A DNA stretch of 64,000 nt, taken from NCBI RefSeq assembly GCF_900142925.1, contig NZ_FRCN01000003.1, positions 24,597-88,596 of the forward strand, in the 5' to 3' direction. The notes beneath the pieces were generated by a model. That model saw nothing but the letters and a program-made list of their open reading frames with translations, had not been told where the DNA came from and did not search any database. Made by a program: the position numbers and the translations under genes. Shown piece after piece: positions 18,615-28,364 of the stretch (within the stretch, counting starts at the first letter, position 1; every line of letters begins with the position of its first letter). The DNA comes from Chitinophaga sp. CF418 (GTDB lineage Bacteria > Bacteroidota > Bacteroidia > Chitinophagales > Chitinophagaceae).

Positions 18615-18896
18615 ATGGATATTTATGTGTCTAATTTGAGTCCTCACGTATTAGGTGAGGATTTAAAAAATCAATTTTCCAAATTCGGAGTTGTTAGTTC
18701 GGCAAATGTGATCATGGATAAATTCACGAATCGCAGCAGAGGATTTGCCTTCGTTTCCATGCCCAATGATGCAGAGGCAGAAAAAGCCATTCAGGAAATG
18801 GACGGCTCGTCTCTTGATGGAAAAGCAATAACAGCTAGTAAAGCCAGACCCCGCGAGGAAAGAACTAACAAATCTTCTTATAATAATCGTTGGTAA
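18615..18896 (+). CDS. RRM-type RNA-binding protein
   Basis: 93 residues, a single RNA recognition motif: RNP2 IYVSNL at residues 3-8, RNP1 RGFAFVSM at about 42-49, and the LSPHVLGEDLKNQFSKFG helix between them. The short basic, Ser/Asn-rich tail (KARPREERTNKSSYNNRW) is typical of bacterial RRM proteins (Rbp type), which occur in cyanobacteria and Bacteroidota and are often cold-related. The long AT-rich leader upstream would fit cold-induced control, but no structured element was established. It is the first of three small plus-strand genes. Confidence 0.93.
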   Translation: MDIYVSNLSPHVLGEDLKNQFSKFGVVSSANVIMDKFTNRSRGFAFVSMPNDAEAEKAIQEMDGSSLDGKAITASKARPREERTNKSSYNNRW

Positions 18897-18952
18897 ATTT
18901 TATAACGGAAGGGGGTATTCTCACCCCCTTTTGATAACTAAAATATTCAACC

Positions 18953-19219
18953 ATGACAGTAAGTGATATATATACAAAGCTATACAGCAGGTCTTATTAT
19001 GAAAAAACGGGGCAACATAAATTTAGATTTTTGAAAAGCTCTCTTTTTTTAGACCGCCGTGCTAATATTCCTTTTGTCATTCATATGTTAGATGGGGTCT
19101 TCTATCTTCAGGCATTAACAAAAATTGTAAACGAAAGTTTGTTTCGCATTGAAATGAAGGGAGATGAGATCATGTTATATAGTGAAAACAGGGACAATCT
19201 CTTATGGGTCCTGGAATAG
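18953..19219 (+). CDS. Hypothetical protein (88 aa)
   Basis: Not recognised. 88 residues, begins MTVSDIYTKLYSRSYYEK. It has alternating hydrophobic strands (IPFVIHMLDGVFYLQALTKI) and no signal or membrane segment. It lies 56 bp after the RRM gene on the same strand and could share its transcript. Confidence 0.5.
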   Translation: MTVSDIYTKLYSRSYYEKTGQHKFRFLKSSLFLDRRANIPFVIHMLDGVFYLQALTKIVNESLFRIEMKGDEIMLYSENRDNLLWVLE

Positions 19220-19337
19220 ACCATACATCACATTGTACCCACCATATTCCAATACATACTGTTACCCGTCGTTTAAGTAAGTCTCTTGTAGCTCCGCCTA
19301 AAAATTCTGATCATTTCATCAATATAAACCAAAGTAT

Positions 19338-19658
19338 ATGTATAGCAAAAGTGAAGATCTCCTAAGTAATTTCGACCAGGCGGCACTTGCCTTTGTAGAT
19401 TCAACCTATGTAGAATTCTCATTTTCAGTTAAAAACGTAGACAGACTGAAAAATGAGAATACCTTCCAGTTGTGGATACAGAAATATGTGGGTAAGTTAA
19501 AGCAAAGACTGGAAGGAAAAGCACTGGAGTATATTTCAGCAAGCAGAGATTTGCCAACAATTGACTGGTTTCATAAAAGACTCGCATACATGATTAAGCG
19601 GTTCATTCAGGATTTTCTACACCGGACTGAAACCATTCAGATATCTTCATTAAACTGA
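19338..19658 (+). CDS. Hypothetical protein (106 aa)
   Basis: Not recognised. 106 residues, helical, mixed charge (LKNENTFQLWIQKYVGKLKQ, FHKRLAYMIKRFIQDFLHR). It has an N-terminal MYSKSEDLLSNFDQAALAF helix and no catalytic motif. It is the third plus-strand gene of the RRM group, and a terminator lies about 150 bp downstream. Confidence 0.5.
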   Translation: MYSKSEDLLSNFDQAALAFVDSTYVEFSFSVKNVDRLKNENTFQLWIQKYVGKLKQRLEGKALEYISASRDLPTIDWFHKRLAYMIKRFIQDFLHRTETIQISSLN

Positions 19659-19812
19659 TGCTAACCAATCACAATCCTCCACGTAATAATCTACAGGAAT
19701 AGCGATATTTTCCAATCAACATCTTCCAGGCCGCAGTTTGCCATCTCTTTTAGGGGTAAACACCTCACGGATATGAGGTGCACATATAGCGCTTCATACC
19801 GGGCACGATGGC

Positions 19813-19846
19813 AAACGCCGGAGATAATATCCCCGGCGTTTTTGTT
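19813..19846 (+). terminator. Intrinsic terminator of the RRM gene group
   Basis: A 9-bp GC-rich stem, AAACGCCGG (19813-19821) with CCGGCGTTT (19833-19841), followed by a T run (TTTTTGTTTTT). A second hairpin, CACCTCA...TGAGGTG, lies just upstream near 19,780. Confidence 0.85.
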
Positions 19847-19955
19847 TTTATTGCTTTCTAAGACAGGCTATAGAATATAGGAGAAAAAAGGTGGCGTTCA
19901 TAGCCATTGAAAATAATCTTGTAAGTATCGGGCAAATATCAGCCTACCCAGAAAT

Positions 19956-20105
19956 CTAAAAAGTAGTAAAACCAGTAGGAGGAATGGTAACAGTGGTGTC
20001 AGGAGCTGTTTTGGCGTCGCGGTTATTCTTAAGAAATACAGGTCGTTCTTCTGCTTTACATTTACAAACGACGCGTTTTTTGATTTGGAGTTTCTTGGTT
20101 GACAT
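19956..20105 (-). CDS. 49-residue Cys-X-Cys peptide, RiPP precursor candidate
   Basis: Found by translating the minus strand between the response regulator and the RRM group. It starts MSTKKLQIKKRVVCKCKAEE and ends TVTIPPTGFTTF. The first part is basic with a Cys-Lys-Cys pair at residues 14-16; the last third is Thr/Pro rich with no Cys. It begins MST-K like the three tandem precursors of this locus, and the Cys-X-Cys spacing is the same as in their cores, but the order is reversed and there is no GG motif. It lies 150 bp after the LytTR regulator on the same strand. It may be a small substrate, a signal for the kinase, or spurious. Confidence 0.4.
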   Translation of the reverse strand: MSTKKLQIKKRVVCKCKAEERPVFLKNNRDAKTAPDTTVTIPPTGFTTF

Positions 20106-20255
20106 AGCGCTAGTTTTAGGATTAAATGATTATTAATCCTAAGTTTATCTTTTATAAAAAAGTTCCATAATTCTTTCGACCAAGCACAGCTGTTTTTCGA
20201 CTAAGAAGGGGCACAACTCATTACATTATAAATATTGCTAATTAGAACCTATGCA

Positions 20256-20984
20256 TCAAAACAATTCTACTATATGTTTTTTCACATCCTCCCAATAGGT
20301 TGGACCGATAGGAATTCTTTTTACCGTAGGCAGATTAATTTCTATATGCATGTCCTGAATATATTTAATAGCGCTTTTACGAACAATACAGGAACGATTA
20401 ACGCGTAGAAAAAAGGGTGGAGGCAGCAATTCCTCTATTTTATTCATGGTGATATTCAAAATAACTTTCCCGGTCGGCAACTGTAATTCCATATAATCTT
20501 TTAACGCCTGTACCAGGATAATATCTTCTATACATATCTGCACTCGCTTACGGCCTTCTTTAGCCCATACATAGTTCTTTGTCTCGCCATTTTTAGGGGC
20601 ATTGATGGCAGGATGCTGCATTTGCTTCAATTTAAAAAGCTCATTGGCTTTAGTAACCGCCTTGAGGAAGCGTTCAAATGCAACGGGTTTAAGCAGATAA
20701 TCTACCGCATCCAATTCATAACTTTCAAGGGCATGCTCATGGAAAGCAGTTGTAAATATAACCAGGATATTCTTCTGACGAAGAATACGCAACATTTCTA
20801 ATCCCGTCATTTCCGGCATTTGTATGTCCAGAAAAATTAAATCAGGCTGTACTTCCTGTATCGCTTCCAATGCAATTATAGCATTGTCACAAATACCTAC
20901 AATGTTTAGATAACTTACTTTCCTGGATAGATTCTCCAGTATTTGCTGGGCTATGGGTTCATCGTCAACTATTAGGACTTTCAT
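20256..20984 (-). CDS. LytTR-family response regulator
   Basis: 242 residues. The N-terminal receiver domain has the acidic pair DDEP at residues 7-10, the phosphoacceptor Asp in LIFLDIQMPEMTG (about 55) and Lys in LLKPVAFERF (about 105). The C-terminal about 100 residues are a LytTR DNA-binding domain (ILVQALKDYMELQLPTGKVI; FLRVNRSCIVRKSAIKYI). It is paired with the LytS-type kinase immediately upstream and lies at the end of the RiPP locus, so it most likely controls that locus. Confidence 0.95.
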   Translation of the reverse strand: MKVLIVDDEPIAQQILENLSRKVSYLNIVGICDNAIIALEAIQEVQPDLIFLDIQMPEMTGLEMLRILRQKNILVIFTTAFHEHALESYELDAVDYLLKPVAFERFLKAVTKANELFKLKQMQHPAINAPKNGETKNYVWAKEGRKRVQICIEDIILVQALKDYMELQLPTGKVILNITMNKIEELLPPPFFLRVNRSCIVRKSAIKYIQDMHIEINLPTVKRIPIGPTYWEDVKKHIVELF

Positions 20985-21000
20985 CGTAAAAGGGTATAGG

Positions 21001-22104
21001 TTATAGCTTTAGTACGAGCGCTACTTCATAAACATCGTCTGTTTCTTTTATGTCCAGGCTGTAGCGCGTTTGATATTCCAACTCTAGTCTACGTCGTACA
21101 TTTTTAAGTCCAAGACCACCAGTTGATTCATTATTCTTTTTGCCAATGGTTGCAATGGGTTTATTGTTTGCAGAATGGAAAGTTAAAATGCCCTCTTTCT
21201 CCGTCATAGACAATTTTATCCATGCGTTTTTAATAGTAGCATTTATCCCATGCTTAAAGGCATTCTCAATAAAGTTAATTAAAATTAGGGGTTTAATGAT
21301 TTTTTCTTTGTTTTCAATCTGTTCAAAATCATATTCTATTTGCACCCGGCTTTCCTTGTAGCGCATTTTTTCAAGAAGCAGGTAATTACTCAAAAATTCT
21401 ATCTCCTCTTTAAGTGTAATATGTTCTTTTGCACTATCATACAAAGAAAAACGCAGCAAATTGGACAATTGAATTACCACTTTGCTCGCCTCCTCATTAT
21501 GAATGATCAACCCGTATATACTGTTTAAAGTATTAAATAAAAAATGCGGTTGTATCTGTGCACGCAGAAAACTTATTTCCATGGAATTTTTCTCCTTGGC
21601 TATGGCTAACTTTTCCAGGGAACTTTCATGGAAATCTTTAACTATTTTTATAATTATTCCAAAGGTGTTAAACCATATTATTAAGGAGAATATCCACAGC
21701 AGTAATTCACCATTGAAAAGTTTGCTAAGGCTATTCACCGCAAAGTTCTGGTACAACCTGGCAATAACTGTATCATCAGGACGCAGGTATTTCAACAAAT
21801 TCAAAGAACAAGTTGTTATAAATAACGATAATAAATATATAGCCAGAATGTCTAGTATAATTAAGCCCCACCTCTTTTTTCTTACGTGCTGAAAACCAAA
21901 ATGACATACAAAGTAGTGAATCAGGATAGTATTGAATAGTACACTACTGGAAAAGAGTACACTTTCAGTATTAAAAATACTGGCCTTGAAAGAGTATGAT
22001 GTTATAGCCATGATAAAAAACAACATCATCGCCCAGTATAAAATATGCAACAAATGCTTCGCTGATTGATTTGGATATATAGAAAACTCGTTATTGCGCT
22101 CCAT
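21001..22104 (-). CDS. LytS-type sensor histidine kinase
   Basis: 367 residues. There are four hydrophobic segments in the first 160 residues, no extracytoplasmic sensor domain of size, then the His_kinase dimerisation block with RAQIQPHFLFNTLNSIYGLI (phospho-acceptor His near 205) and an HATPase domain with NFIENAFKHGI and GLGLKNVRRRL. This is the partner of the LytTR regulator 16 bp downstream. Its start overlaps the 3' end of the LanB-type gene by 14 bp, which ties the pair into the RiPP operon. The signal is unknown and could be the exported peptide (inference). Confidence 0.93.
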   Translation of the reverse strand: MERNNEFSIYPNQSAKHLLHILYWAMMLFFIMAITSYSFKASIFNTESVLFSSSVLFNTILIHYFVCHFGFQHVRKKRWGLIILDILAIYLLSLFITTCSLNLLKYLRPDDTVIARLYQNFAVNSLSKLFNGELLLWIFSLIIWFNTFGIIIKIVKDFHESSLEKLAIAKEKNSMEISFLRAQIQPHFLFNTLNSIYGLIIHNEEASKVVIQLSNLLRFSLYDSAKEHITLKEEIEFLSNYLLLEKMRYKESRVQIEYDFEQIENKEKIIKPLILINFIENAFKHGINATIKNAWIKLSMTEKEGILTFHSANNKPIATIGKKNNESTGGLGLKNVRRRLELEYQTRYSLDIKETDDVYEVALVLKL

Positions 22105-25100
22105 TTTTCCTATGCACTATTTGATTATAATACTTTCCGCAAAAATAATATGCCATATATTCCATAAAACGCTGTTCCGTAGTAAACCACCTGTTCACGC
22201 TCATATGTATATAGCTCGAAATATTATCTAAAGGCAATACCATACTCTTTAACTTAACAGACCTTTCAGCAAAGACGTCATTAAATTGCTCTCCGCTTAA
22301 AAAGTCCGCAATCGGCTTTCTCCATTCCAGGTATTGTGCATTCAATTGCCGTTTCACATCTCGTCCAAATTCATGGGCAAAAGCATCAGACATTTCAGTA
22401 CAGAAAGTAATTCGTTGCTGGTAAGACATTCCATACAAAGATAGCCAGTTATCCATATTTTTAATGGAAGTTAAAAACCTTACCCGCTGATCATCTTCAA
22501 AATCTTCGTCCTCCATGCAGGTAAGAAATAAAAGGCTATCATGAAAAAAAATCTCTTCTGTTATTAACATATAATCCTCTCCGTATCTTTCAATTTCCCT
22601 CTGGTAAGTATCCTGCTGTACCTTCCAAACCAGCTTGTCTTCCAGGTATGGGTGCAATATATTGTAAATATACTTTACGGCAGCAGCATACTGCTCCCCT
22701 CCTACACTATCAACCAAATGTAACCGGAACCTGATGTGGTAATGCGGATCAGTATAACGAATGAAAAAAGCCTGATCGATCACCTTCTCCTTCAACAGAA
22801 AATCCATAACAGGTTTTACCACCTTTAATAAAATGCTATCTGATGCCTTCGCTCCGCAGAATATCTTAAAATACACCCACTCACTGCCGGGCTCAAAAAC
22901 TCGTCTATTTTTGCCCTCCCCTTCTTTTCCAAATGAATGAATATTCACAGGCTGCTGCTTAGCTAAAGGAAGTATGAATTGCTGAACAAAAGGCTCGCCG
23001 TGCCTGCCAGTGTCAAGCGTGCTGTTATCATACAACCACTCCACCAGTTTTACCGTATTACATCCCCGCATCTCCTTTAGCAGTACCCATAAATAAGTAT
23101 CGTTCTCTGTGTCAATGAATAGCTCATTATCGCCTTCGCAAAAACATACCAATTTTGTCACTTCCCACCTGGCTAAAAAAATCCTCAGCGCGGCCAGTTG
23201 ATCATCAGCCTGCATAATATCCCCTATATCAGATTCCCGCAAAAACCACGTCGCACGATGTAAAATGAAGTGCTTATAGCTGATACGAGGTAAAAAACGT
23301 TTGTGCTGAGCCAGCGATCCCCAACTAATTTCAAACCCCGACTTTCCCTGATGCTGCAGTGCCGCTAAAAATTTATATACAGCAATGGAACTGTTTGCAT
23401 AATTGTGGGCATTAGATAATCTTGGAATTATACGTTTGTTCCATTTGCGCGACCGGAGAATAATCTCGTCCCGTTGAACAGAAACCATCATATCCTCAAT
23501 AGTCAGCTGCCCTTCACCATCCACCGCACTGGCAGCCAGAAATGGGATTTCATAGTGGAAAAACTGTCCTCTTCTTGCAATATTACCTACCCTCCCCTCA
23601 GGAATATATATAATCTCGGCAAAAGCGATGTGCTCATTTGCCTTCATTTCATCTCCGGCAAGCTCCTTGCAAAAAGCACTCATTTCCTCACCGAAATGTG
23701 CAAACCTACCTAATAATATATTGGAATGCGCGCCCCCTACATGCTGCAACAACATTTCCCCGGAAGGAAGGCAGGACCCCATTACAGTAAAATGATTGGC
23801 AAGCTGGTCTGATTTATCTTCCAGTTTCCCGAAATCTTTATCCTGTAGCTGGATCCCTTTTCTCAGGGTACCCCTATCCCAATATTCCATTCTATCCTGC
23901 AGCCAGGCATCACATTCATTGATTCTTTTGCTTACCTTTTTTTTAGCGGGTAAATTCATTCTTTCCACAAATGAGTTATGCGCCACATTGCCAATATTGT
24001 CAGTAGCAGGATATCCGATGCCAAATTCAGGATCTAATACTTCGGCCAATGAAACCTCCAGTGTTTCATATTTTTCCGTAAACTTTTTCTTAAACCGGTC
24101 CAGCTGTACTTCCACAGGAGAAACACCCTGAGAAAGTTTGCTTAACATGGAAATTGCTTTCCCCACGTCCTTTAAGCCCGAGCTGGGAAGAACAAATGAG
24201 GCAGGTGGCGGTTGTTTCAGATCAGCATGAAAAATATGACGTTGCGCCACTTCAATGTCCAGTTCCTTTAATAGCGTTTCTAAATGGTGTATATCTTCGA
24301 TCGGCAAAACGCCAAGGGGGAGGTCGTCAAATTTGCTGAGTATCTTTTGAATTTCGTCAAATAGATCAAGAAAGGGCGAGGCTGCTGCAATGGGTAGTTT
24401 TACCAATCTTTCCAGCACGCCCCGGATGCGCGCTACATCACTTTCAATAGTCAATCCCAACTGCAATTCGCTAACCAATAACTGCGTTTCTATCAGCTCT
24501 GCCACGAAAGCTTCAAACTCTTCATAAGTGTTATTCTCACCAAGCACAGCGTACATATCAGCAATAGTAACAGCTTTATTTTGCCGTATCAGTGTAATAA
24601 GCCTTTCCAGCAAGTCTGTTTGGTCAATAGCGCTGATTTGATACTGATATTTATCCTCTTCTGCAATAGCCTCTGTAAAACGGTACTGACCAGCGATATG
24701 ATATAAAGAGTTATTTACCTGGTACCGAAGGTGAACCCATAAGGCAGGATGTTTCTCCACTTTTCTTATGATCTGCTGAAATAGCCCCATATCAATGCGT
24801 ACCTTTCGCTTGCTGGTCTTATCAGCCAGCTCTTCGCGACCATCCATATCAACTAAAGCGCATCCTGCATAAATACCATAAGGGGTAGGCCGTGTACTTG
24901 CACGAATAGCATACTTTTTTAAAGTATGCATCAGTTTCTGCTGCCTGGATGTATCGAGATTTCCGCTTTTAAACTCCAGCACTGTCTCATAAAGTTGCGG
25001 AGAGCTCCAGTAAAGACCTTCAACAAATACCGGATCTCCCAGCATGGTAAAAACAACTTTGTCAAGATCGAGTGTTCTGTTCTGCTGATCAAATAAACGC

Positions 25101-25165
25101 TGATAGGAATATAGGGGCGTTCTTACAACAACCTTACCGTAGTCTTTAAATGGTCCTTTCTGCAT
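22091..25165 (-). CDS. LanB-type dehydratase, full length (about 1024 aa)
   Basis: LanB enzymes dehydrate Ser and Thr of a precursor peptide through glutamyl-tRNA-dependent glutamylation followed by elimination. The first about 650 residues match the glutamylation domain (VRTPLYSYQRLF, KYAIRASTRPTPYGIYAG, FGIGYPATDN, a GRFAHFG region). From about residue 770 there is the elimination (SpaB_C, thiopeptide-type) domain: EWVYFKIFCGAK and IRYTDPHYHIRFRLHL. So both halves are on one chain. I chose ATG 25165; an in-frame start at 25279 would add a 38-residue hydrophobic stretch overlapping the previous gene's stop. The gene lies between the HlyD-type gene (110 bp gap) and the kinase (14 bp overlap). 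No LanC cyclase follows. Confidence 0.88.
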   Translation of the reverse strand: MQKGPFKDYGKVVVRTPLYSYQRLFDQQNRTLDLDKVVFTMLGDPVFVEGLYWSSPQLYETVLEFKSGNLDTSRQQKLMHTLKKYAIRASTRPTPYGIYAGCALVDMDGREELADKTSKRKVRIDMGLFQQIIRKVEKHPALWVHLRYQVNNSLYHIAGQYRFTEAIAEEDKYQYQISAIDQTDLLERLITLIRQNKAVTIADMYAVLGENNTYEEFEAFVAELIETQLLVSELQLGLTIESDVARIRGVLERLVKLPIAAASPFLDLFDEIQKILSKFDDLPLGVLPIEDIHHLETLLKELDIEVAQRHIFHADLKQPPPASFVLPSSGLKDVGKAISMLSKLSQGVSPVEVQLDRFKKKFTEKYETLEVSLAEVLDPEFGIGYPATDNIGNVAHNSFVERMNLPAKKKVSKRINECDAWLQDRMEYWDRGTLRKGIQLQDKDFGKLEDKSDQLANHFTVMGSCLPSGEMLLQHVGGAHSNILLGRFAHFGEEMSAFCKELAGDEMKANEHIAFAEIIYIPEGRVGNIARRGQFFHYEIPFLAASAVDGEGQLTIEDMMVSVQRDEIILRSRKWNKRIIPRLSNAHNYANSSIAVYKFLAALQHQGKSGFEISWGSLAQHKRFLPRISYKHFILHRATWFLRESDIGDIMQADDQLAALRIFLARWEVTKLVCFCEGDNELFIDTENDTYLWVLLKEMRGCNTVKLVEWLYDNSTLDTGRHGEPFVQQFILPLAKQQPVNIHSFGKEGEGKNRRVFEPGSEWVYFKIFCGAKASDSILLKVVKPVMDFLLKEKVIDQAFFIRYTDPHYHIRFRLHLVDSVGGEQYAAAVKYIYNILHPYLEDKLVWKVQQDTYQREIERYGEDYMLITEEIFFHDSLLFLTCMEDEDFEDDQRVRFLTSIKNMDNWLSLYGMSYQQRITFCTEMSDAFAHEFGRDVKRQLNAQYLEWRKPIADFLSGEQFNDVFAERSVKLKSMVLPLDNISSYIHMSVNRWFTTEQRFMEYMAYYFCGKYYNQIVHRKNGAQ

Positions 25166-25275
25166 ATTATTTGTTAAGTACTGGATTGCAGATAATATAT
25201 ACAATAGCAATAGGCTAACTAACAACCAATATATGCAAAAAAAATAATTTCCCAAAAACGTGATTCCCCCCGGAA

Positions 25276-26010
25276 TCAATTAAACATACTTCCAAAAATT
25301 CGCTGAAAAATGCTCCTGTCACTTAACACTATCTCAGCACTCCCTTCCATCACCGGTAATATGGGTATCTCCTTCTTTTCCGAGGTAATAATCTTTTTCT
25401 GGTTCAGCTCTACATAAGCCAGATGCTCGCCATCCATCTGCACGGGGAGAATAGAAGAAATAGTTCCTTCCAAAAATCCATATTCATTACTTGGAAAGTC
25501 AGACAATTCAATTTTAACCGACTGACCTACTTTTACGTTACCGGCACGCTTGCTGTTATACTTTACTTTTATTTCGGCCCGGGATGACTTAGGCACTACC
25601 CATATAATCTCATCCAATGTATTCTTTTGATCTATCCCCTTAGTTATATAAATTTTACCTCCCATCGGAGTAATGGTATAATAACTTTTGTCCGTCTTTG
25701 GATCATATCTCGTTAGCAGTGTATCACCAGGAACAACCTGATCTCCACTTTTCACGAGGTAATAAAATTTGAAATTAGCATTTTCATCAGTTCTCCTTAT
25801 GGTTACCTTCCCCGGCTGATTCTCGCTTTGCATCAACACCGTTGCATGAAGCAAATCAGGGTAACGAACTAAGTTAGCAATCAGCAAGCCTAATATGGCT
25901 ACGGCAAATAAAACAGTTATCCCCCAACGGATGATCCATGTAGGAATATTTCCCACAACTTCCTCCATCTCATTACTCCTTATTTCTAAAGATTGGTTAT
26001 TTTCTGGCAT
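25276..26010 (-). CDS. HlyD-type export adaptor
   Basis: 244 residues. One N-terminal membrane helix (IIRWGITVLFAVAILGLLIA, about 27-46) is followed by a periplasmic part with KVTIRRTDENANFKFYYLVK and a barrel-sandwich halves pattern (VKSGDQVVPGDTLLTRYDPK; KVGQSVKIELSDFP). This is a short membrane-fusion-type adaptor without the long coiled coil of typical HlyD proteins. It follows the ABC exporter by 11 bp and should form the peptide export path with it. Confidence 0.88.
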   Translation of the reverse strand: MPENNQSLEIRSNEMEEVVGNIPTWIIRWGITVLFAVAILGLLIANLVRYPDLLHATVLMQSENQPGKVTIRRTDENANFKFYYLVKSGDQVVPGDTLLTRYDPKTDKSYYTITPMGGKIYITKGIDQKNTLDEIIWVVPKSSRAEIKVKYNSKRAGNVKVGQSVKIELSDFPSNEYGFLEGTISSILPVQMDGEHLAYVELNQKKIITSEKKEIPILPVMEGSAEIVLSDRSIFQRIFGSMFN

Positions 26011-26021
26011 ATTTTTACAAT

Positions 26022-28361
26022 TTATGCTACATCCAATTCTAATTGATTTTTGACAAGTTCAAAATAATACCCTTTTGTTCTTGTCAATTCAGTATGATGC
26101 CCCTCTTCTACGATCTCTCCATCTTTCATCACAATAATCTGATCAGCATTTTTCACAGTACTTAATCTATGCGCTATTACCACTACTGTTCTTCCCTTAT
26201 AAAACTGGTTCAGGTTTTCCATAATCACTTTTTCATTGTTGGCATCAAGTGCACTGGTAGCTTCATCAAAAAATAAATACTTCGCATCTTTATAAACAGC
26301 CCGGGCTATAAATAAACGTTGTTTCTGTCCGCCACTTAACCCAGATCCGGAATTGCCGATACGCGTAGTGAACCCTAAAGGCAATTTCGAAATAAACTCA
26401 TGCATATTGGCAATCCTAACCGCTTCATACAATCTTTCTTCCTGAATTCTTTCCCCGTCCACAGCAATATTTCTGGCAATAGAATCGGAAAAAACAAATC
26501 CATCCTGCATTACAGTTCCTACGTTGTTACGCCACAACTGAGCCGATATATCCTGAAGATTTACCTCGTCAACTAAAATTTGCCCTTCGGAGGGTGGATA
26601 AAACTTCAATAATAATTTCAATAAAGTGGTTTTACCACTTCCGCTTGCCCCCACTATGGCAGTCACTTTCCCTTTGGGAATATGCATACTAACATTCTTT
26701 AGCACAAGGGGGCTTTTAGGTGATCCATATCTGAAAGAAAGATTAGCAATAGTAATTCCATCACCAGTGTTTCTCCGGATGCTTTTTGTAAAAAGCTCGT
26801 GGCTTAAATACAGCGCGTCCGAACCATTTTCAGGTTCCCGGGGCAACTTATTCTCGTTATACCCGATAAGGTCCTCGCTTGTCTCTTCCTCAGGCTTACT
26901 GTGAATTTCATTAAGCCTGTCAAGACTTATCTTCGCATCCTGAACGCTTTTTATAAATGAAATAATCTGGTCTAATGGACTATTCATCTGACCTACTATG
27001 TAGGAAATACTAAGCATCACGCCAAGAGTAATCTGCTGCTCTATAACCAGTCTAGCTGCCAGATAGCTTATCACAATATTCTTCAGCTGCGTGAAAAAGG
27101 AAGCTCCTATCCCCTGGTATTGCTCTAATGCAAGGCTTTTAATATTCACCTTGAATAATTTAGCCTGGATGCGTTCCCACTCCCACCTTCTCGCTCTTTG
27201 GCTATTATAAAGCTTAATCTCCTGCATGCCAGTTATAATTTCGAACAAGCTGTTTTGATTTTCCCTGGCCCTTTGAAAACGATTATAATCAATATTCTTC
27301 CGCCTCTTCAGGAAAATAGAAACCCAAAAAATGGACAACGCACTTCCAAGCGCAAATACCACTAACAATTTTGTGTTATAAAGGGATAAGACAAAAGAGA
27401 AAACAAAAAGATTAATGATAGAAAACAATGTAGCAAGCGTTGATCCCGTCAGAAAAGACTCAATTCTTTTATGATCATTGATACGCTGTGTAATATCTCC
27501 CACATTTTTTGATTCAAAAAAATTAATGGGAAGTTTCATCAGCTTAATCAAAAAATTTGATATAATACTGATGCTAATGCGCGTGCTTATATGCAACAGA
27601 ATCCAGTTTCTTATAAGATCTACCGCTATGCCGCCAACAAAAAGCAGTAACTGGGAAAGCAGGATTAAATATATAAAGTTTATCTTCTTACGACTTACCC
27701 CAAAATCAACCAGGCTTTGCGTAAGAAACGGGAAACACATACTAATAAGACTGGCGAGAATCATTCCCAGAATCAACTGAACAAAATAACGCTTATAGGG
27801 CCTTAAATAGCCCATCAGAAAACCGAATCCGGTCTTTACTGTTTGTACTTCCTCCGAGTTTCGATAAAACTCGGGAGTAGGTTCCATCAATAAAGCAATT
27901 CCCCTTTTATCAGCCGAACTAACCCAACACTTTTCAAACACATCCTTTTCCACCCTTACCAGATTATGGCCGGGATCTGCAATGATAATCCGTTCTACGG
28001 GGCGAAACAGATTTTTCTTCTCCACCCCGTACAGTACCACATAATGTTCCTGGTTCCAGTGCAACACACACGGAAGAGGAATTTGCTGGGTAAGCTGATC
28101 ATAAGTCAACTTTGCTGACAGGGTTTTGAATCCAATTTTCTCTGCAGCCTCACTTAATCCTAATAAACTAACACCATTCTTAGTAATATATGAATTTGCC
28201 CTCAGGTAATCCAGTGAATACTCTTCCCCATAGTAGGCGGCAATCATACGTAAACAGGTTGGACCACAATCCATATAGTCCAACTGTTTATAAAACTTGT
28301 ATTTTTTACTAAATAAAGCCATTGCATTGGATTTTAGAAAACCGGTCCCGCATTCAGCCAT
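26022..28361 (-). CDS. C39-peptidase-containing ABC exporter (PCAT)
   Basis: Up to 779 residues. Residues 20-150 form a C39 cysteine peptidase (YKFYKQLDYMDCGPTCLRMI with catalytic Cys, His in LHWNQEHYVVLYG), which cleaves after a double-Gly leader. Then come six membrane helices and an ATPase domain (Walker A GASGSGKT, signature GLSGGQKQR, Walker B FFDEATSALD). These transporters cut and export peptides in one step, so the GG motif of the three precursors upstream is the expected cleavage site. The start is 28361, or the Met at 28322 (MALFSKKYKFYKQ), which fits the family better. Confidence 0.93.
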   Translation of the reverse strand: MAECGTGFLKSNAMALFSKKYKFYKQLDYMDCGPTCLRMIAAYYGEEYSLDYLRANSYITKNGVSLLGLSEAAEKIGFKTLSAKLTYDQLTQQIPLPCVLHWNQEHYVVLYGVEKKNLFRPVERIIIADPGHNLVRVEKDVFEKCWVSSADKRGIALLMEPTPEFYRNSEEVQTVKTGFGFLMGYLRPYKRYFVQLILGMILASLISMCFPFLTQSLVDFGVSRKKINFIYLILLSQLLLFVGGIAVDLIRNWILLHISTRISISIISNFLIKLMKLPINFFESKNVGDITQRINDHKRIESFLTGSTLATLFSIINLFVFSFVLSLYNTKLLVVFALGSALSIFWVSIFLKRRKNIDYNRFQRARENQNSLFEIITGMQEIKLYNSQRARRWEWERIQAKLFKVNIKSLALEQYQGIGASFFTQLKNIVISYLAARLVIEQQITLGVMLSISYIVGQMNSPLDQIISFIKSVQDAKISLDRLNEIHSKPEEETSEDLIGYNENKLPREPENGSDALYLSHELFTKSIRRNTGDGITIANLSFRYGSPKSPLVLKNVSMHIPKGKVTAIVGASGSGKTTLLKLLLKFYPPSEGQILVDEVNLQDISAQLWRNNVGTVMQDGFVFSDSIARNIAVDGERIQEERLYEAVRIANMHEFISKLPLGFTTRIGNSGSGLSGGQKQRLFIARAVYKDAKYLFFDEATSALDANNEKVIMENLNQFYKGRTVVVIAHRLSTVKNADQIIVMKDGEIVEEGHHTELTRTKGYYFELVKNQLELDVA

Positions 28362-28364
28362 TCA

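Noticed and set aside
25165..25279. Hydrophobic N-terminal extension of the LanB-type protein
   Set aside because: It overlaps the stop of the preceding gene and is unlike any LanB start; the family begins near MQKGPFKDYGKVVVRTPLYS.
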